Shown: one piece after another, positions 16,406-23,885 of the stretch
Numbering within the stretch: position 1 is the first letter of the stretch
Layout of the letters: each line of letters starts with the position of its first letter
NCBI GenBank assembly: GCA_021818685.1
Contig: JAKATP010000014.1
Coordinates: 1 to 38,513 of the forward strand
Reading direction: 5' to 3'
DNA length: 38,513 nt
From: Bacillota bacterium
GTDB taxonomy: Bacteria > Bacillota > Sulfobacillia > Sulfobacillales > JAIMBI01
Program-made: the position numbers and the translations under genes
The notes under the pieces: model-generated
What the model saw: only the letters and a program-made list of their open reading frames with translations
Database searches by the model: none
Told to the model about the DNA's origin: nothing

Positions 16406-18501
16406 CAGCTGCTCCTTTCTCGTGCCGCCGGCGCCTCCTCGAGGAGGAGGACGTCGGCGGCCACCGCCCCCTCACCCACCCTTCCAACCAACAGCGGGTT
16501 CACGTCCACGGTGATCCGCCGTTCGCGGTGATGTCCCAAAAAGTCGGACAGCGCCACCACGGCCCTTATGAGTGCGTCGACGTCATAGCCCGCGCGACCG
16601 CGATAGCCCGCGAGGATCCGGCTCCCCCGCGTCTCCGACAGCGCCTGGCGCACCTCCTCCGGAGACGCGCCGATCAAAACGGGGACCGTGTCCCGCCAGA
16701 TCTCCACGTCAACACCCCCGAGGCCCGTCACCAGGACCCCGCTCACGGTCGAGCCGCCGACGAACCATTCCAGGCGCCGAGGCAGGTACGCCTCCACCAG
16801 AAATCTGCCCGCCCCGAGGCCGGCGTTTTGAAGCCGGCGCCCCATCTCACGCGCCGCCTGCACGAGCTCGGCCTCAGAGCCCAGGTCGACCACCACCGCA
16901 CCCACGTCAGACTTGTGCCGGATGTGCAGGGCTTTCAGTACGACCGGATAGCCCACCGCGGCTCCAGCGCGCGCCACGTCCGCCAGCGAGCCGGCGCGCG
17001 CTCCGGGCGGATGACACAGGCCCCAGGCGGCGAGCGTCTCCTTGGCCTCCCACTCGTCCCACGGGCCCTCCGCGAGCGGACCCGCGGCACTCGGGAGGCG
17101 CTTCCGCGGAGGGACCCAGGATACGGCCTCGCGCCCGACGCGCGTCACCTCGGCGAGGGCCGCCATGGTGGGACGGAGGCCGGCAAACACCTGGACGCCC
17201 ACATCCCGCGCCCGGTGATAGTAGCGGTCCGGCACGCCGCCCATCGTGGTCATGACCAGCACCGGTTTTCCGGTGCGGTGATGCGCGTGGGCCGCACCGT
17301 CCATCATCGTCTCCCACGGCCCCACGTGGTCCGGGTTACCGGGAAAGTCCTGCACGACCCCCAACAGGTCCACTTGGGCGTCAGCCGCGATGCCTGTCAC
17401 CACCGTCGTGTAGGGCTCCTCGGTACCCCAGGTGCTGGCCCCGTAATCGAGCGGATTCTGCGGGTGCACGTAGACCGGCAGGGCCTCCTCCAGGCGCGCC
17501 CGGCTCTCTTCGGTGAGTTCCGCCAACTGCACTCCTAAGCTGTCGGCCAAGTCGGCCATGAGTCCACACTCGCCGCCGGAACTAGCTGCGAGGCCCACCT
17601 GGAGACGTCCCGGCTCTCCTATCCGCGCCAATAGCTTCAAGGTGGCCACAAACTCTTCCAGATCCCCTGCTTCGGCGAAGGGCACCCGCCTGCGCATCGC
17701 CCTCCACCACTCGTCCCCGGCGGCCAGAGCACCCGTGTGGGCCTGGGCCATCGCCCGTCCAAGCGCGCTCCGCCCGAGGTGGAGCACGCACAGCGGCTTT
17801 CCCGCCCGCCGGGCTTTCTCGGCCATGGCCAGAAACCCGTCCGCATCCGGCCGGCCCTCGATGATGGCGCCCAGAACGTGCACCTCCTCGCGCGGCAGGA
17901 GCCACTCGAGAAACTCCATGGGGCTCACACCCCAGTGATTGCCGGAGGAGATGACATAACTGAAGGCCTGCCCTACGAAGCAGTTGACGAGATGGTTCGC
18001 GAGATTGCCGCTCTGCGACACCACGGCCGCCCCCGCGGCCATAAAAGGCCGCTCGGGCAGACCGATGGACCACGCCCCGGTCAGGCCACCCGCCATCCCC
18101 ACGTATCCGAGACAGTTCGGGCCCAGCACGGCCACACCCGATCCCCGTGAAATCTCCTCGATACGGCCCCGATAGACGTCAGGAACATCCGCAGCCAGGA
18201 CGATGGCCCCGCCGGCGCCTGCCGCCTGGGCCTCCTCCAGGACTGTGAGCACCGCCGATCCGGGCGTGGCAACCACCACCAGATCGACCGCTTCCGGGAG
18301 TTCGCGGAGGCTCGGAAAACACGGATGGCCGGCGACTTCCTGGTAACGGGGATTCACCCCATAGAGGCGCCCCTGCCAGCTGCGCCGAGCCAGGTTTCCC
18401 AGGATACGCATCCCGTAGCGCGAGTTGGGCGACGCCCCCACTACCGCCACCGACGAGGGTGTCAGGAGACGGGTGAGCTGGCGCGCGCGGTCAGACTCCA
18501 C
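16405..18501 (-). CDS. NDP-forming acyl-CoA synthetase (fused alpha-beta), copy 1
   Basis: About 698 residues, the same architecture as the other ligase of the operon. It has a CoA-binding domain with SVAVVGASPNSRYG, central succinyl-CoA-ligase domains with phosphohistidine H259 in AQAHTGALAAGD (numbered from the upstream GTG), and a C-terminal ATP-grasp domain with YPVVLKALHIRHKSDVGAV and DVNPLLVG. The ORF can start at GTG 18513 or GTG 18501. The second is preferred because AAGGTGAGG lies about 8 bases before it, and it overlaps the upstream hydrolase gene by only 11 bases. Reaction: acid + CoA + ATP to acyl-CoA + ADP + Pi, reversible. It probably activates the substrate that enters this operon's pathway. 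Confidence 0.88.
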   Translation of the reverse strand: MESDRARQLTRLLTPSSVAVVGASPNSRYGMRILGNLARRSWQGRLYGVNPRYQEVAGHPCFPSLRELPEAVDLVVVATPGSAVLTVLEEAQAAGAGGAIVLAADVPDVYRGRIEEISRGSGVAVLGPNCLGYVGMAGGLTGAWSIGLPERPFMAAGAAVVSQSGNLANHLVNCFVGQAFSYVISSGNHWGVSPMEFLEWLLPREEVHVLGAIIEGRPDADGFLAMAEKARRAGKPLCVLHLGRSALGRAMAQAHTGALAAGDEWWRAMRRRVPFAEAGDLEEFVATLKLLARIGEPGRLQVGLAASSGGECGLMADLADSLGVQLAELTEESRARLEEALPVYVHPQNPLDYGASTWGTEEPYTTVVTGIAADAQVDLLGVVQDFPGNPDHVGPWETMMDGAAHAHHRTGKPVLVMTTMGGVPDRYYHRARDVGVQVFAGLRPTMAALAEVTRVGREAVSWVPPRKRLPSAAGPLAEGPWDEWEAKETLAAWGLCHPPGARAGSLADVARAGAAVGYPVVLKALHIRHKSDVGAVVVDLGSEAELVQAAREMGRRLQNAGLGAGRFLVEAYLPRRLEWFVGGSTVSGVLVTGLGGVDVEIWRDTVPVLIGASPEEVRQALSETRGSRILAGYRGRAGYDVDALIRAVVALSDFLGHHRERRITVDVNPLLVGRVGEGAVAADVLLLEEAPAARERSS

Positions 18502-19768
18502 CGCCGCCCTCACCTTCTGCGACGGAATCAGCCGTCGGCCAGGCGGTCAGAATTGGTCGCACGGCCTCGAAGAAGGCATCCGGCTGCTCCCACTGGCAAA
18601 AGTGGGCCGCACGCGCGATGACCCGTTGGGCGACACCAGGCAGCACGCGTGCGCACGCCGCCGCCCATTCTGCCACCGAGGGTTGGCAGAAGGCATCTCC
18701 CTCTCCCCACACCATCAACGCCGGGATGCCCGACAGCCGCTCCACGACTTCCAGCATCGGCATGAGATTCGGGGTGGCCCGAAGGCGACGGGGACTGAGG
18801 CGCGTAAAAAACACACTCTTGTACGTCATGGCCACGAGCCGGTCGTCCACGACGCTCGGATCCGCCACGTGCCAGCGGCGAAGGTTGTCGGCCAGCACCG
18901 CGAGTCGATCTTCCAGGCTCGAAGGGTGGACAAAATGCCGCTCGTCTACGCGGTGATGCGTCGCAGGATCGCCCGTCCGGCCCACCAGCGACACCAGGAG
19001 CAGCGCCCGCACCAAGTCCGGGTCCGCGATCGCGAGGCGCGCTGCCAGGCTGGCGCCGAAGGAATAGCCGCCGAGCACTACCGGCGGAGTCACCAGAGTG
19101 CGGATGGCGCGTCCCAGAAGTTTCAGATACGCCTTGTGCGAGAAGTCGCCTGGCACATCGTCGGAGTCGCCGAAACCTGGCAGATCAATCGCGTACACGT
19201 CGGCCGCTGTGGCCAGCTGGTCGAGGTTGCGGCGCCAGTGGGTCCAGTCCCCATACGCCCCATGCAGGAGGATCAGGGGTGCCCCCGGGCCCTTCCGGTG
19301 GACCCCGGCCACCCGCACGCCGTCGATGTTCACCGTGAAAGCTGCCTCGACGTGCGTCGGCGAGAGCAACTCCACGGCCAGGTCATCAAGCGTCCGGTCG
19401 AGAGCCGCCGCCGGATGCGCTTCGGGACGCCGTTCGCGCACGACCCGGGCGGCATCCGCCCGGGAAAGACCCGACAGCATGAGATACAAGATAGCCACGG
19501 CCGCGGTTCTGGAAACCCCGGCCTGGCAGTAGATTCCCACCGTCTCGCCGGCGGCGGCCAGCACCTGCACCCGACGCGCCGCCGCCAGCAGCATTTCGTG
19601 CTGCCCATCGCGCAGATCCGCAAGCGGAAAATGCTCCACGGGCACCCGGTACGCGGGCGGGGTCGTCTCGCCCCGCAAATCCAATAATCGGGTCACGCCC
19701 TCCGCCATCATGGCAGGCCCATCGCCCGAGTCGCCAAGATAGACGGACGGGTTAAGTCGGGTAAGCAG
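18491..19768 (-). CDS. Dual-specificity-type phosphatase fused to alpha/beta hydrolase
   Basis: Two domains in one frame, 425 residues if translation starts at CTG 19768. Residues 1-140 form a cysteine phosphatase of dual-specificity type, with an N-terminal NPSVYLGD strand, GVTRLLDLRGE, and the P-loop CQAGVSRT (C81, R87, CX5R). Residues about 141-420 form an alpha/beta hydrolase with an LLHGAYGDWTHW oxyanion strand, the nucleophile elbow GGYSFGAS (S236), WGEGDAF (Asp) and AAHFCQWEQ (His). The ORF caller starts at ATG 19711, which removes NPSVYLGD. The open frame upstream holds no ATG, GTG or TTG, but CTG 19768 lies 6 bases after GGAGGAGGA. The hydrolase may cleave an ester or C-C bond in the pathway; the phosphatase role is unknown. 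Confidence 0.85.
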   Translation of the reverse strand: MLTRLNPSVYLGDSGDGPAMMAEGVTRLLDLRGETTPPAYRVPVEHFPLADLRDGQHEMLLAAARRVQVLAAAGETVGIYCQAGVSRTAAVAILYLMLSGLSRADAARVVRERRPEAHPAAALDRTLDDLAVELLSPTHVEAAFTVNIDGVRVAGVHRKGPGAPLILLHGAYGDWTHWRRNLDQLATAADVYAIDLPGFGDSDDVPGDFSHKAYLKLLGRAIRTLVTPPVVLGGYSFGASLAARLAIADPDLVRALLLVSLVGRTGDPATHHRVDERHFVHPSSLEDRLAVLADNLRRWHVADPSVVDDRLVAMTYKSVFFTRLSPRRLRATPNLMPMLEVVERLSGIPALMVWGEGDAFCQPSVAEWAAACARVLPGVAQRVIARAAHFCQWEQPDAFFEAVRPILTAWPTADSVAEGEGGGGV

Positions 19769-19774
19769 ACCGTC

Positions 19775-19783
19775 TCCTCCTCC
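19775..19783 (-). promoter_or_regulatory. Strong ribosome binding site that points to a CTG start
   Basis: GGAGGAGGA on the minus strand ends 6 bases before CTG 19768. It lies 63 bases before the first ATG (19711), far too distant to serve it. Only sense codons lie between, and they encode the conserved NPSVYLGD segment of the phosphatase domain. Confidence 0.6.
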
Positions 19784-19837
19784 AGCTCACGTCTTAAACC
19801 AGCCTTAGCCGGGAGCGTCTTCGAGGCCCGCACCCTG

Positions 19838-20593
19838 TTACGGGCCGCCCCGGACATAGATGACCTGTCCGGTCACATAGGCTGCTTCCTCCGAGCACAA
19901 GAACGCCACCACGTTGGCGATGTCGCGAGGCTGACCGACCCGGCGCAGGGGGATGCGGGCGGAGGCGGCCGTCTTCGAGGCCTCGAAGTCGAGTCCCTGT
20001 CGTTCAGCCGTGGCTCGCGTCATGTCCGTCTCGATAAAGCCGGGGGCCACGGCGTTGACGTTGATGTTGAACGGGCCCAGTTCAATGGCGAGGGTCTTGG
20101 TGAACCCCTGCAGGCCAGCCTTGGCGGTTGAGTAGTTGGCCTGGCCACGATTTCCGAGGGCTGAGGTCGAAGATGTATTGACAATCTTCCCCCAGCGCTG
20201 CTCCACCATGTAGCGCTGCGCCGCCCGCGAGCACAAGAACGTGCCTTTCAAGTGGGTCGCCATGACCAGATCCCAATCATCATCCGTCATCTTGAACAAC
20301 AGATTGTCGCGCAGGATGCCGGCGTTGTTGACCAGAACCCCGATGGGACCGAGGCGCGTCGCGCACGCTTCCAGCGCTTTATCCACCTGGGCCCGATCCG
20401 TCACGTCCGCGACCAGTCCCTCCGCATGCCCGCCCCTTTCACGAATCCGGCGCACAGTCTCGGCTACGTCCTCCTCTCGGAGGTCGAGCACAGCGACGCC
20501 GGCCCCCTCCTCCGCCAATCGCTCGGCCTCCGCCCGGCCGATGCCCCGCCCTGCCCCGGTGACCACCGCCACCCGCCCGTCGAGCTGCCCCAT
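19838..20593 (-). CDS. SDR family oxidoreductase (FabG-like)
   Basis: A 251-residue classical short-chain dehydrogenase. It has the cofactor motif TGAGRGIG (12-19), NNAGI (89-93), catalytic S141 or S142 in NTSSTS, and Y154xxxK158 in NYSTAKAG, followed by APGFIETDM. D37 in VLDLRE after the second strand suggests NAD(H) rather than NADP(H). The ATG at 20593 follows GGGAGGAAT. It probably oxidises a beta-hydroxyacyl-CoA to the beta-keto form in the operon's beta-oxidation scheme; a FabG-type reductase in the other direction cannot be excluded. It lies immediately downstream of the broken MaoC gene and about 70 bases upstream of the phosphatase-hydrolase fusion. Confidence 0.9.
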   Translation of the reverse strand: MGQLDGRVAVVTGAGRGIGRAEAERLAEEGAGVAVLDLREEDVAETVRRIRERGGHAEGLVADVTDRAQVDKALEACATRLGPIGVLVNNAGILRDNLLFKMTDDDWDLVMATHLKGTFLCSRAAQRYMVEQRWGKIVNTSSTSALGNRGQANYSTAKAGLQGFTKTLAIELGPFNINVNAVAPGFIETDMTRATAERQGLDFEASKTAASARIPLRRVGQPRDIANVVAFLCSEEAAYVTGQVIYVRGGP

Positions 20594-20596
20594 GTG

Positions 20597-21036
20597 CTAT
20601 TCCTCCCGGGATTGTCTGTGCTGTGTCCGTCCCTTCGGTCTTGGTCCCAAAGCTGACTCCGCCTGTCCGGTCACGACCCTCAAGCCGCGCCCGTCGTGAG
20701 AGCCATGGCCAGCGTGGTCTGGGTGCGCGCCCGCCTGCACGCTGTCCGTCACCCGCGCGGCCATGCCGATCTGTTGCCGGGACGAACCTTCGCCCGAAAC
20801 CTTCCACCGTATTTGTCAACGCGCCCATCGGCGGGAAGGGTTGCGGTCCGATCGCGCGCGCTGAGGCCCACATTCAGCATCCCCGGGGCCATCATCACCC
20901 CGTGGAGCCCAAATGCGCGCGCCGGCTTCTCGTCATCGTGAATAGGGTCGCAGTCGCCCGAAACCCTGAGGCAACGCACCCGCCGCTCGTGCGCAATGTC
21001 GTGCCAATATGGCCCCAGACGTTCCCCCACCTTCAT
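20597..21036 (-). pseudogene. MaoC-like hydratase, frameshifted
   Basis: The open frame 21036-20749 encodes a hot-dog fold MaoC domain with a recognisable hydratase motif SGDCDPIHDD, then ARAFGLHGVMMAPGMLNVGL and GGRFRAKVRPGN, and stops early. The expected C-terminal strands reappear in another frame on the same strand (GLRVVTGQAESALGP) and run to a TAG at 20597 just before the SDR gene. A single-base shift near 20752 therefore splits the gene, unless this is a sequencing error. The motif also has D for N in the usual GDxNPIH. It begins with a 4-base ATGA overlap with the gene before it, as a two-subunit R-specific hydratase would. Confidence 0.75.
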
Positions 21037-21479
21037 CGTGGGGCCTCGTTGGTGACGATGGGGCCCGTCCGCGCGCGAACGGCGGTCATCTCATCGTGGT
21101 TCGCACCCTCTGTCGGCCCTGTGACCAGGGTCATGCGGTCCCAACTTCCGCTCCGCACCCGGGGGTGTTTGAGCCAGCGTCTCACGGAGATGTGAGCGTG
21201 AGCCACGATCGGGGCACCGTGAACGACAGGCCGCAGATCGTGGATCGTGCCTGCGCGCGGCATCATGCGACAAAAAGGGGGATTCCGTCCGAGCGTGCCC
21301 GCGAACGTGGGAGGCGCCCGCCGGCTCCGATAGCCGGCGGTGCGCCCAGCCTCTTCGTCCAGACAACAGGCTTCGGTGTCCGCGTGAGCCAGAGCCAAGC
21401 GCCGCACCGCACCCTTTTCGGTCTCGGTTAACACGGGTTGTGGCCGAAGGTCCATCGAAGTCTCGTCCACCGCAAACAT
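21033..21479 (-). CDS. MaoC-like N-terminal hot-dog domain protein, possibly decaying
   Basis: A 148-residue open frame from ATG 21479 (AAAGGGG before it). It matches the N-terminal MaoC dehydratase domain: TETEKGAVRRLALAHAD, DEEAGRTAGY, APPTFAGTLGRNPPF, PRAGTIH, ISVRRWL, MTLVTGPTEG and IVTNEAPR. The usual GDxNPxYxDE segment is degraded to ADTEACCLDE, and the GEQ/F-x-Y-H-R-P-I strand reads DLRPVVHGAPI. The frame is intact but several conserved positions have drifted. It overlaps the frameshifted second MaoC gene by 4 bases, so the two probably encoded a heteromeric hydratase. It is the first gene of the minus-strand operon. Functional status is uncertain. Confidence 0.6.
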   Translation of the reverse strand: MFAVDETSMDLRPQPVLTETEKGAVRRLALAHADTEACCLDEEAGRTAGYRSRRAPPTFAGTLGRNPPFCRMMPRAGTIHDLRPVVHGAPIVAHAHISVRRWLKHPRVRSGSWDRMTLVTGPTEGANHDEMTAVRARTGPIVTNEAPR

Positions 21480-21632
21480 GGCGGCCCCTTTCCCGGGTCG
21501 AAACCCCCGAGGGCCTCTCAAGGAGGCGACTGGCACGCGGGACGCGAATCTGGGATCCTGAATCGGTGAATCAAAGGCGGTATCATCATGCGGGCCGCTC
21601 CAAACGCGTAGCCGTCCCCGCTGGAGATGGGC

Positions 21633-21731
21633 ATGGATGCCGCTCGGTTTGATGTTAGCATGAGAGATTCAGGAGGGAACGGAACGGGCTCACGCCCGCC
21701 CGAAACATCTCGCGACCAGGAGGAATCGTGA
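21633..21731 (+). CDS. Possible 32-residue upstream ORF
   Basis: The frame from ATG 21633 to TGA 21731 encodes 32 residues beginning MDAARFDVSMRD. GGAG lies 6 bases before the start, and the stop overlaps the next start as TGATG. The layout suggests translational coupling to the 95-residue ORF, but the peptide matches nothing known. It is too short for the ORF track. Confidence 0.25.
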   Translation: MDAARFDVSMRDSGGNGTGSRPPETSRDQEES

Positions 21732-22018
21732 TGGAGACCCTGCAGGTGGGCTCGCCGCGCATTGCGGCCGTCGTGGACATGGCCCTGTACTCACGCCGAC
21801 TCCCCGAGGCGGACGGTACGCACTGGGTTCTGGGAACCCCGGACGGGGGCGTACTGCACGTGAACCTGAGCGAGGTGGCCGTCGCGCGCACCCAGACCGA
21901 ATGGGAACAGCTTCGGCAGCGTGGCCAGGGTGCCATCATCGTCGTCGAGGGCCGGCTCGTCTTTCGCCGGCAGGAACTTTGGATTGGGGAGGCTGCGATC
22001 CGCTGTCGGCCCGTGTGA
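21731..22018 (+). CDS. Hypothetical 95-residue protein
   Basis: An unrecognised protein starting at ATG 21731 behind AGGAGGAAT; GTG 21728 is possible but too close. It is predicted to be soluble and beta-rich: IAAVVDMALYSRR, HWVLGTPDGGVLHVNLSEVAVA, a charged helix TQTEWEQLRQRGQG, then AIIVVEGRLVFRRQELWIGEAAIRC. The strand-helix-strand pattern would suit a small OB-like or barrel fold; that is a guess. The good ribosome binding site and normal codon use support a real gene. It is divergent from the MaoC-led operon and convergent with mutY, a location that gives no functional hint. Confidence 0.55.
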   Translation: METLQVGSPRIAAVVDMALYSRRLPEADGTHWVLGTPDGGVLHVNLSEVAVARTQTEWEQLRQRGQGAIIVVEGRLVFRRQELWIGEAAIRCRPV

Positions 22019-22035
22019 ACGCCCGGACGAGAGCC

Positions 22036-22055
22036 GCCCGCCCCGCGGGGTGGGC
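22036..22055. terminator. GC-rich inverted repeat between convergent genes
   Basis: GCCCGCCCCGCGGGGTGGGC is a near-perfect dyad of 9 pairs (one G.T) lying between the stop of the 95-residue ORF and the stop of mutY. It could end transcription from both sides, but there is no T-run, so this is tentative. Confidence 0.3.
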
Positions 22056-22057
22056 CC

Positions 22058-22834
22058 TTAGGCGAGCAGACTGGCGGTGTCGGCCTGGCGGCCGCGCTTT
22101 TCCTTGGGCCGCTCCCAGAACATGACCCCGTCCGGGTCGTTCGATGCCGCCGCCTCCATGGCAAGCCCCCGTGACGGGCACAGGTCAGCCAGCGGACAGG
22201 CGAGACAAGAGGGCTTGCGCGCACGGCAGACGGTGGCGCCGAGATCCATGAGTGCCTGGTTGAATTGCCAGGCATCGTTCTCTGGCACCACCGCCTCTGC
22301 AAGGGCCCAGAGCCGGTGCAGGCGCTCAGCACCCCCCGGTTCCGAGCTCACCCGAAAGAGGCGCGCCAACACCCTTGCCACATTGGTGTCGAGAATTCCC
22401 GCCGGACGGCCATACGCGAAGCTGAGCACGGCTCCGGCCGTGTACCGGCCGACGCCCGGGAGGGCCATCAAGTCCTCCAGGCTGTCTGGAAAATGTCCCG
22501 CCCACTCCTCCACGACCACCCGGGCGATGGCGGACAGCCACGCACCCCGGACCTTGTAACCGAGCGGGTCGGTGATGGCCTTCACCTCCCTCAAGGGAGC
22601 CTCCGCCAGGTCGGCCACGGTCGGAAACCGCAACATGAACCGCTCATACACCGGCGTCACGGTCGCGACGGTCGTTTGATGGAGCAGGATTTCCGACACC
22701 ACGATCGCGTACGGATCGCGCGTTCGGCGCCAGGGTAGCGGCCTGCCCTCCCGCGCAAACCATGCCGGAAGCCGCTCGTGCAGCGCCGCGAGGCGCCGTG
22801 CGTCAATGACGGCCCAGTATTTCAACCGCTTCAT
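22058..22834 (-). CDS. mutY: A/G-specific adenine glycosylase MutY, short form
   Basis: A 258-residue HhH-GPD base-excision glycosylase that removes adenine opposite 8-oxoguanine. Catalytic E48 lies in SEILLHQT, the hairpin motif is LPGVGRYTAG (125-134), and catalytic D149 is in ILDTNVARVLAR. A 4Fe-4S loop C203-x6-C210-x2-C213-x5-C219 follows. The C-terminal NUDIX-like 8-oxoG recognition domain of typical 350-residue MutY is absent; only about 38 residues follow the cluster. The annotated 435-codon ORF is N-terminally overlong. ATG 22834 overlaps the stop of the preceding membrane-protein gene by 4 bases. With no C-terminal domain, a related mismatch or thymine glycosylase remains possible. 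Confidence 0.87.
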   Translation of the reverse strand: MKRLKYWAVIDARRLAALHERLPAWFAREGRPLPWRRTRDPYAIVVSEILLHQTTVATVTPVYERFMLRFPTVADLAEAPLREVKAITDPLGYKVRGAWLSAIARVVVEEWAGHFPDSLEDLMALPGVGRYTAGAVLSFAYGRPAGILDTNVARVLARLFRVSSEPGGAERLHRLWALAEAVVPENDAWQFNQALMDLGATVCRARKPSCLACPLADLCPSRGLAMEAAASNDPDGVMFWERPKEKRGRQADTASLLA

Positions 22835-23655
22835 TCCACCGGCACCGCGATCCGCACCTCCCGCCAGCGCAGGCTGAGGGCTCCCCGACCGACCGCATTG
22901 TAGAGGACGGCCAATAGCTGGAACCAAAGTCCGAGCACCACAGCGACCGGGAACCCAGCTACGGCCACCGCAAATCCGACGAACAGTGCCACCCCGAGGC
23001 CAAAGTATCCGGCCGGCACATGGTGCACCAGGACAAACAATCCGACCAGAAGTGTCAGGATGAGGACCACCGCCCCACACACGATCCAGGCGTAGACCAA
23101 CGTGCCGGCCACCGTACGCGTCGAACCTGGCAGCATGCGCGCGACACGGTGCGACTGCGCATCGTGCGCGGCCCCTACGAGCCGGAGCGGGCGGCTCATC
23201 GAGACGACGAGCCACGTGTAAAGCCAGGCCGTCCCGAAAAGAAGCAGAGTCTGGGCCAGCGGCACCCCAAGCAGGACCGCCCACAACCACCCGCCCGGCG
23301 GCGTTCCAAAGAGACCGCTCACAGCAGCACCCGTGCCCAAAAGGACACCGGCGGGCCAGAGCCACAGGCCGACCACGATCCCGCGGCGCGCGTTAACTTC
23401 CATGACTTGCCCGCCCGCTGTAAAACACTGCCACCCTCCATAGCGGCCGGCCGTCCAGGAATACCAGGCGGCCGCTAGGTAGCGTGTGACCACGAATAAA
23501 CCAAAAAAGCCAGCAGCTCGTATCCACTCCTCAGGCGCTCCGAGGCGTGCGCGGACCCACCACAGGACGAACGCGTAAGGCAGCAACGCGGCAAGGCCGC
23601 ACCACACCGCCCAGCCGAGCGGCGCCACCCCCACCACCCGCCGATATTGCCACAT
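22831..23655 (-). CDS. Integral membrane protein of unknown function
   Basis: A 274-residue protein with six or so hydrophobic segments: about 10-32 (LGWAVWCGLAALLPYAFVLWW), 46-66, 92-112, 124-150, 192-218 and 222-258. It resembles Yip1-like or other small polytopic families in overall plan, but no diagnostic motif was found. Start ATG 23655 follows GGCGGGGAG; the ORF track start is too far upstream. It ends with an ATGA overlap into mutY and lies 22 bases after a small membrane-protein gene, so it is part of the alaS-mltG-mutY transcription unit. Confidence 0.7.
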   Translation of the reverse strand: MWQYRRVVGVAPLGWAVWCGLAALLPYAFVLWWVRARLGAPEEWIRAAGFFGLFVVTRYLAAAWYSWTAGRYGGWQCFTAGGQVMEVNARRGIVVGLWLWPAGVLLGTGAAVSGLFGTPPGGWLWAVLLGVPLAQTLLLFGTAWLYTWLVVSMSRPLRLVGAAHDAQSHRVARMLPGSTRTVAGTLVYAWIVCGAVVLILTLLVGLFVLVHHVPAGYFGLGVALFVGFAVAVAGFPVAVVLGLWFQLLAVLYNAVGRGALSLRWREVRIAVPVE

Positions 23656-23677
23656 AAAAAACTCCCCGCCTTTGTGC

Positions 23678-23875
23678 CTAAGGCCCGCCGAAGAAGGCCC
23701 GGTACAGCGTCGCGTTGGTAGCCAGAAGATAAACCAGTCCCGCCGTAGCCGCCGCCAAGAGGGCCGTGAGCCACCAAAGCCACCGGGCCACACGCCAGTC
23801 GGCGTCTCGTAAGAAGAACGCCGCCAGTGCAAACACCCCCGCCACTGCCATCACTGTCCCGTACACGAGGGCCAC
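23678..23875 (-). CDS. Small two-segment membrane protein
   Basis: A 65-residue protein with two predicted transmembrane helices (about 2-22, VYGTVMAVAGVFALAAFFL, and 31-52, LWWLTALLAAATAGLVYLL) joined by a charged loop RDADWRVAR. It starts at GTG 23875, ten bases after the mltG stop, with a weak AGGCGG ribosome binding site. Its position between mltG and another membrane protein in one run of minus-strand genes supports it as real. No family recognised. Confidence 0.55.
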   Translation of the reverse strand: MALVYGTVMAVAGVFALAAFFLRDADWRVARWLWWLTALLAAATAGLVYLLATNATLYRAFFGGP

Positions 23876-23885
23876 GGATTGCCGC

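Noticed and set aside
16528-17538. 336-residue plus-strand ORF (and other long antisense ORFs such as 25990-27738 and 35563-37221)
   Set aside because: These are shadows of real minus-strand genes with strong motifs; long antisense frames are common in GC-rich coding DNA.
20439-20873. 144-residue minus-strand ORF as a separate gene
   Set aside because: It overlaps both the frameshifted MaoC tail and the SDR gene in a different frame and is Gly/Arg-rich; it is a shadow.
22835-23365. N-terminal extension of the mutY ORF to 435 residues
   Set aside because: The extra 177 residues are an out-of-frame reading of the membrane-protein gene (Gly/Arg/Cys-rich). MutY starts at ATG 22834 with a 4-base overlap.
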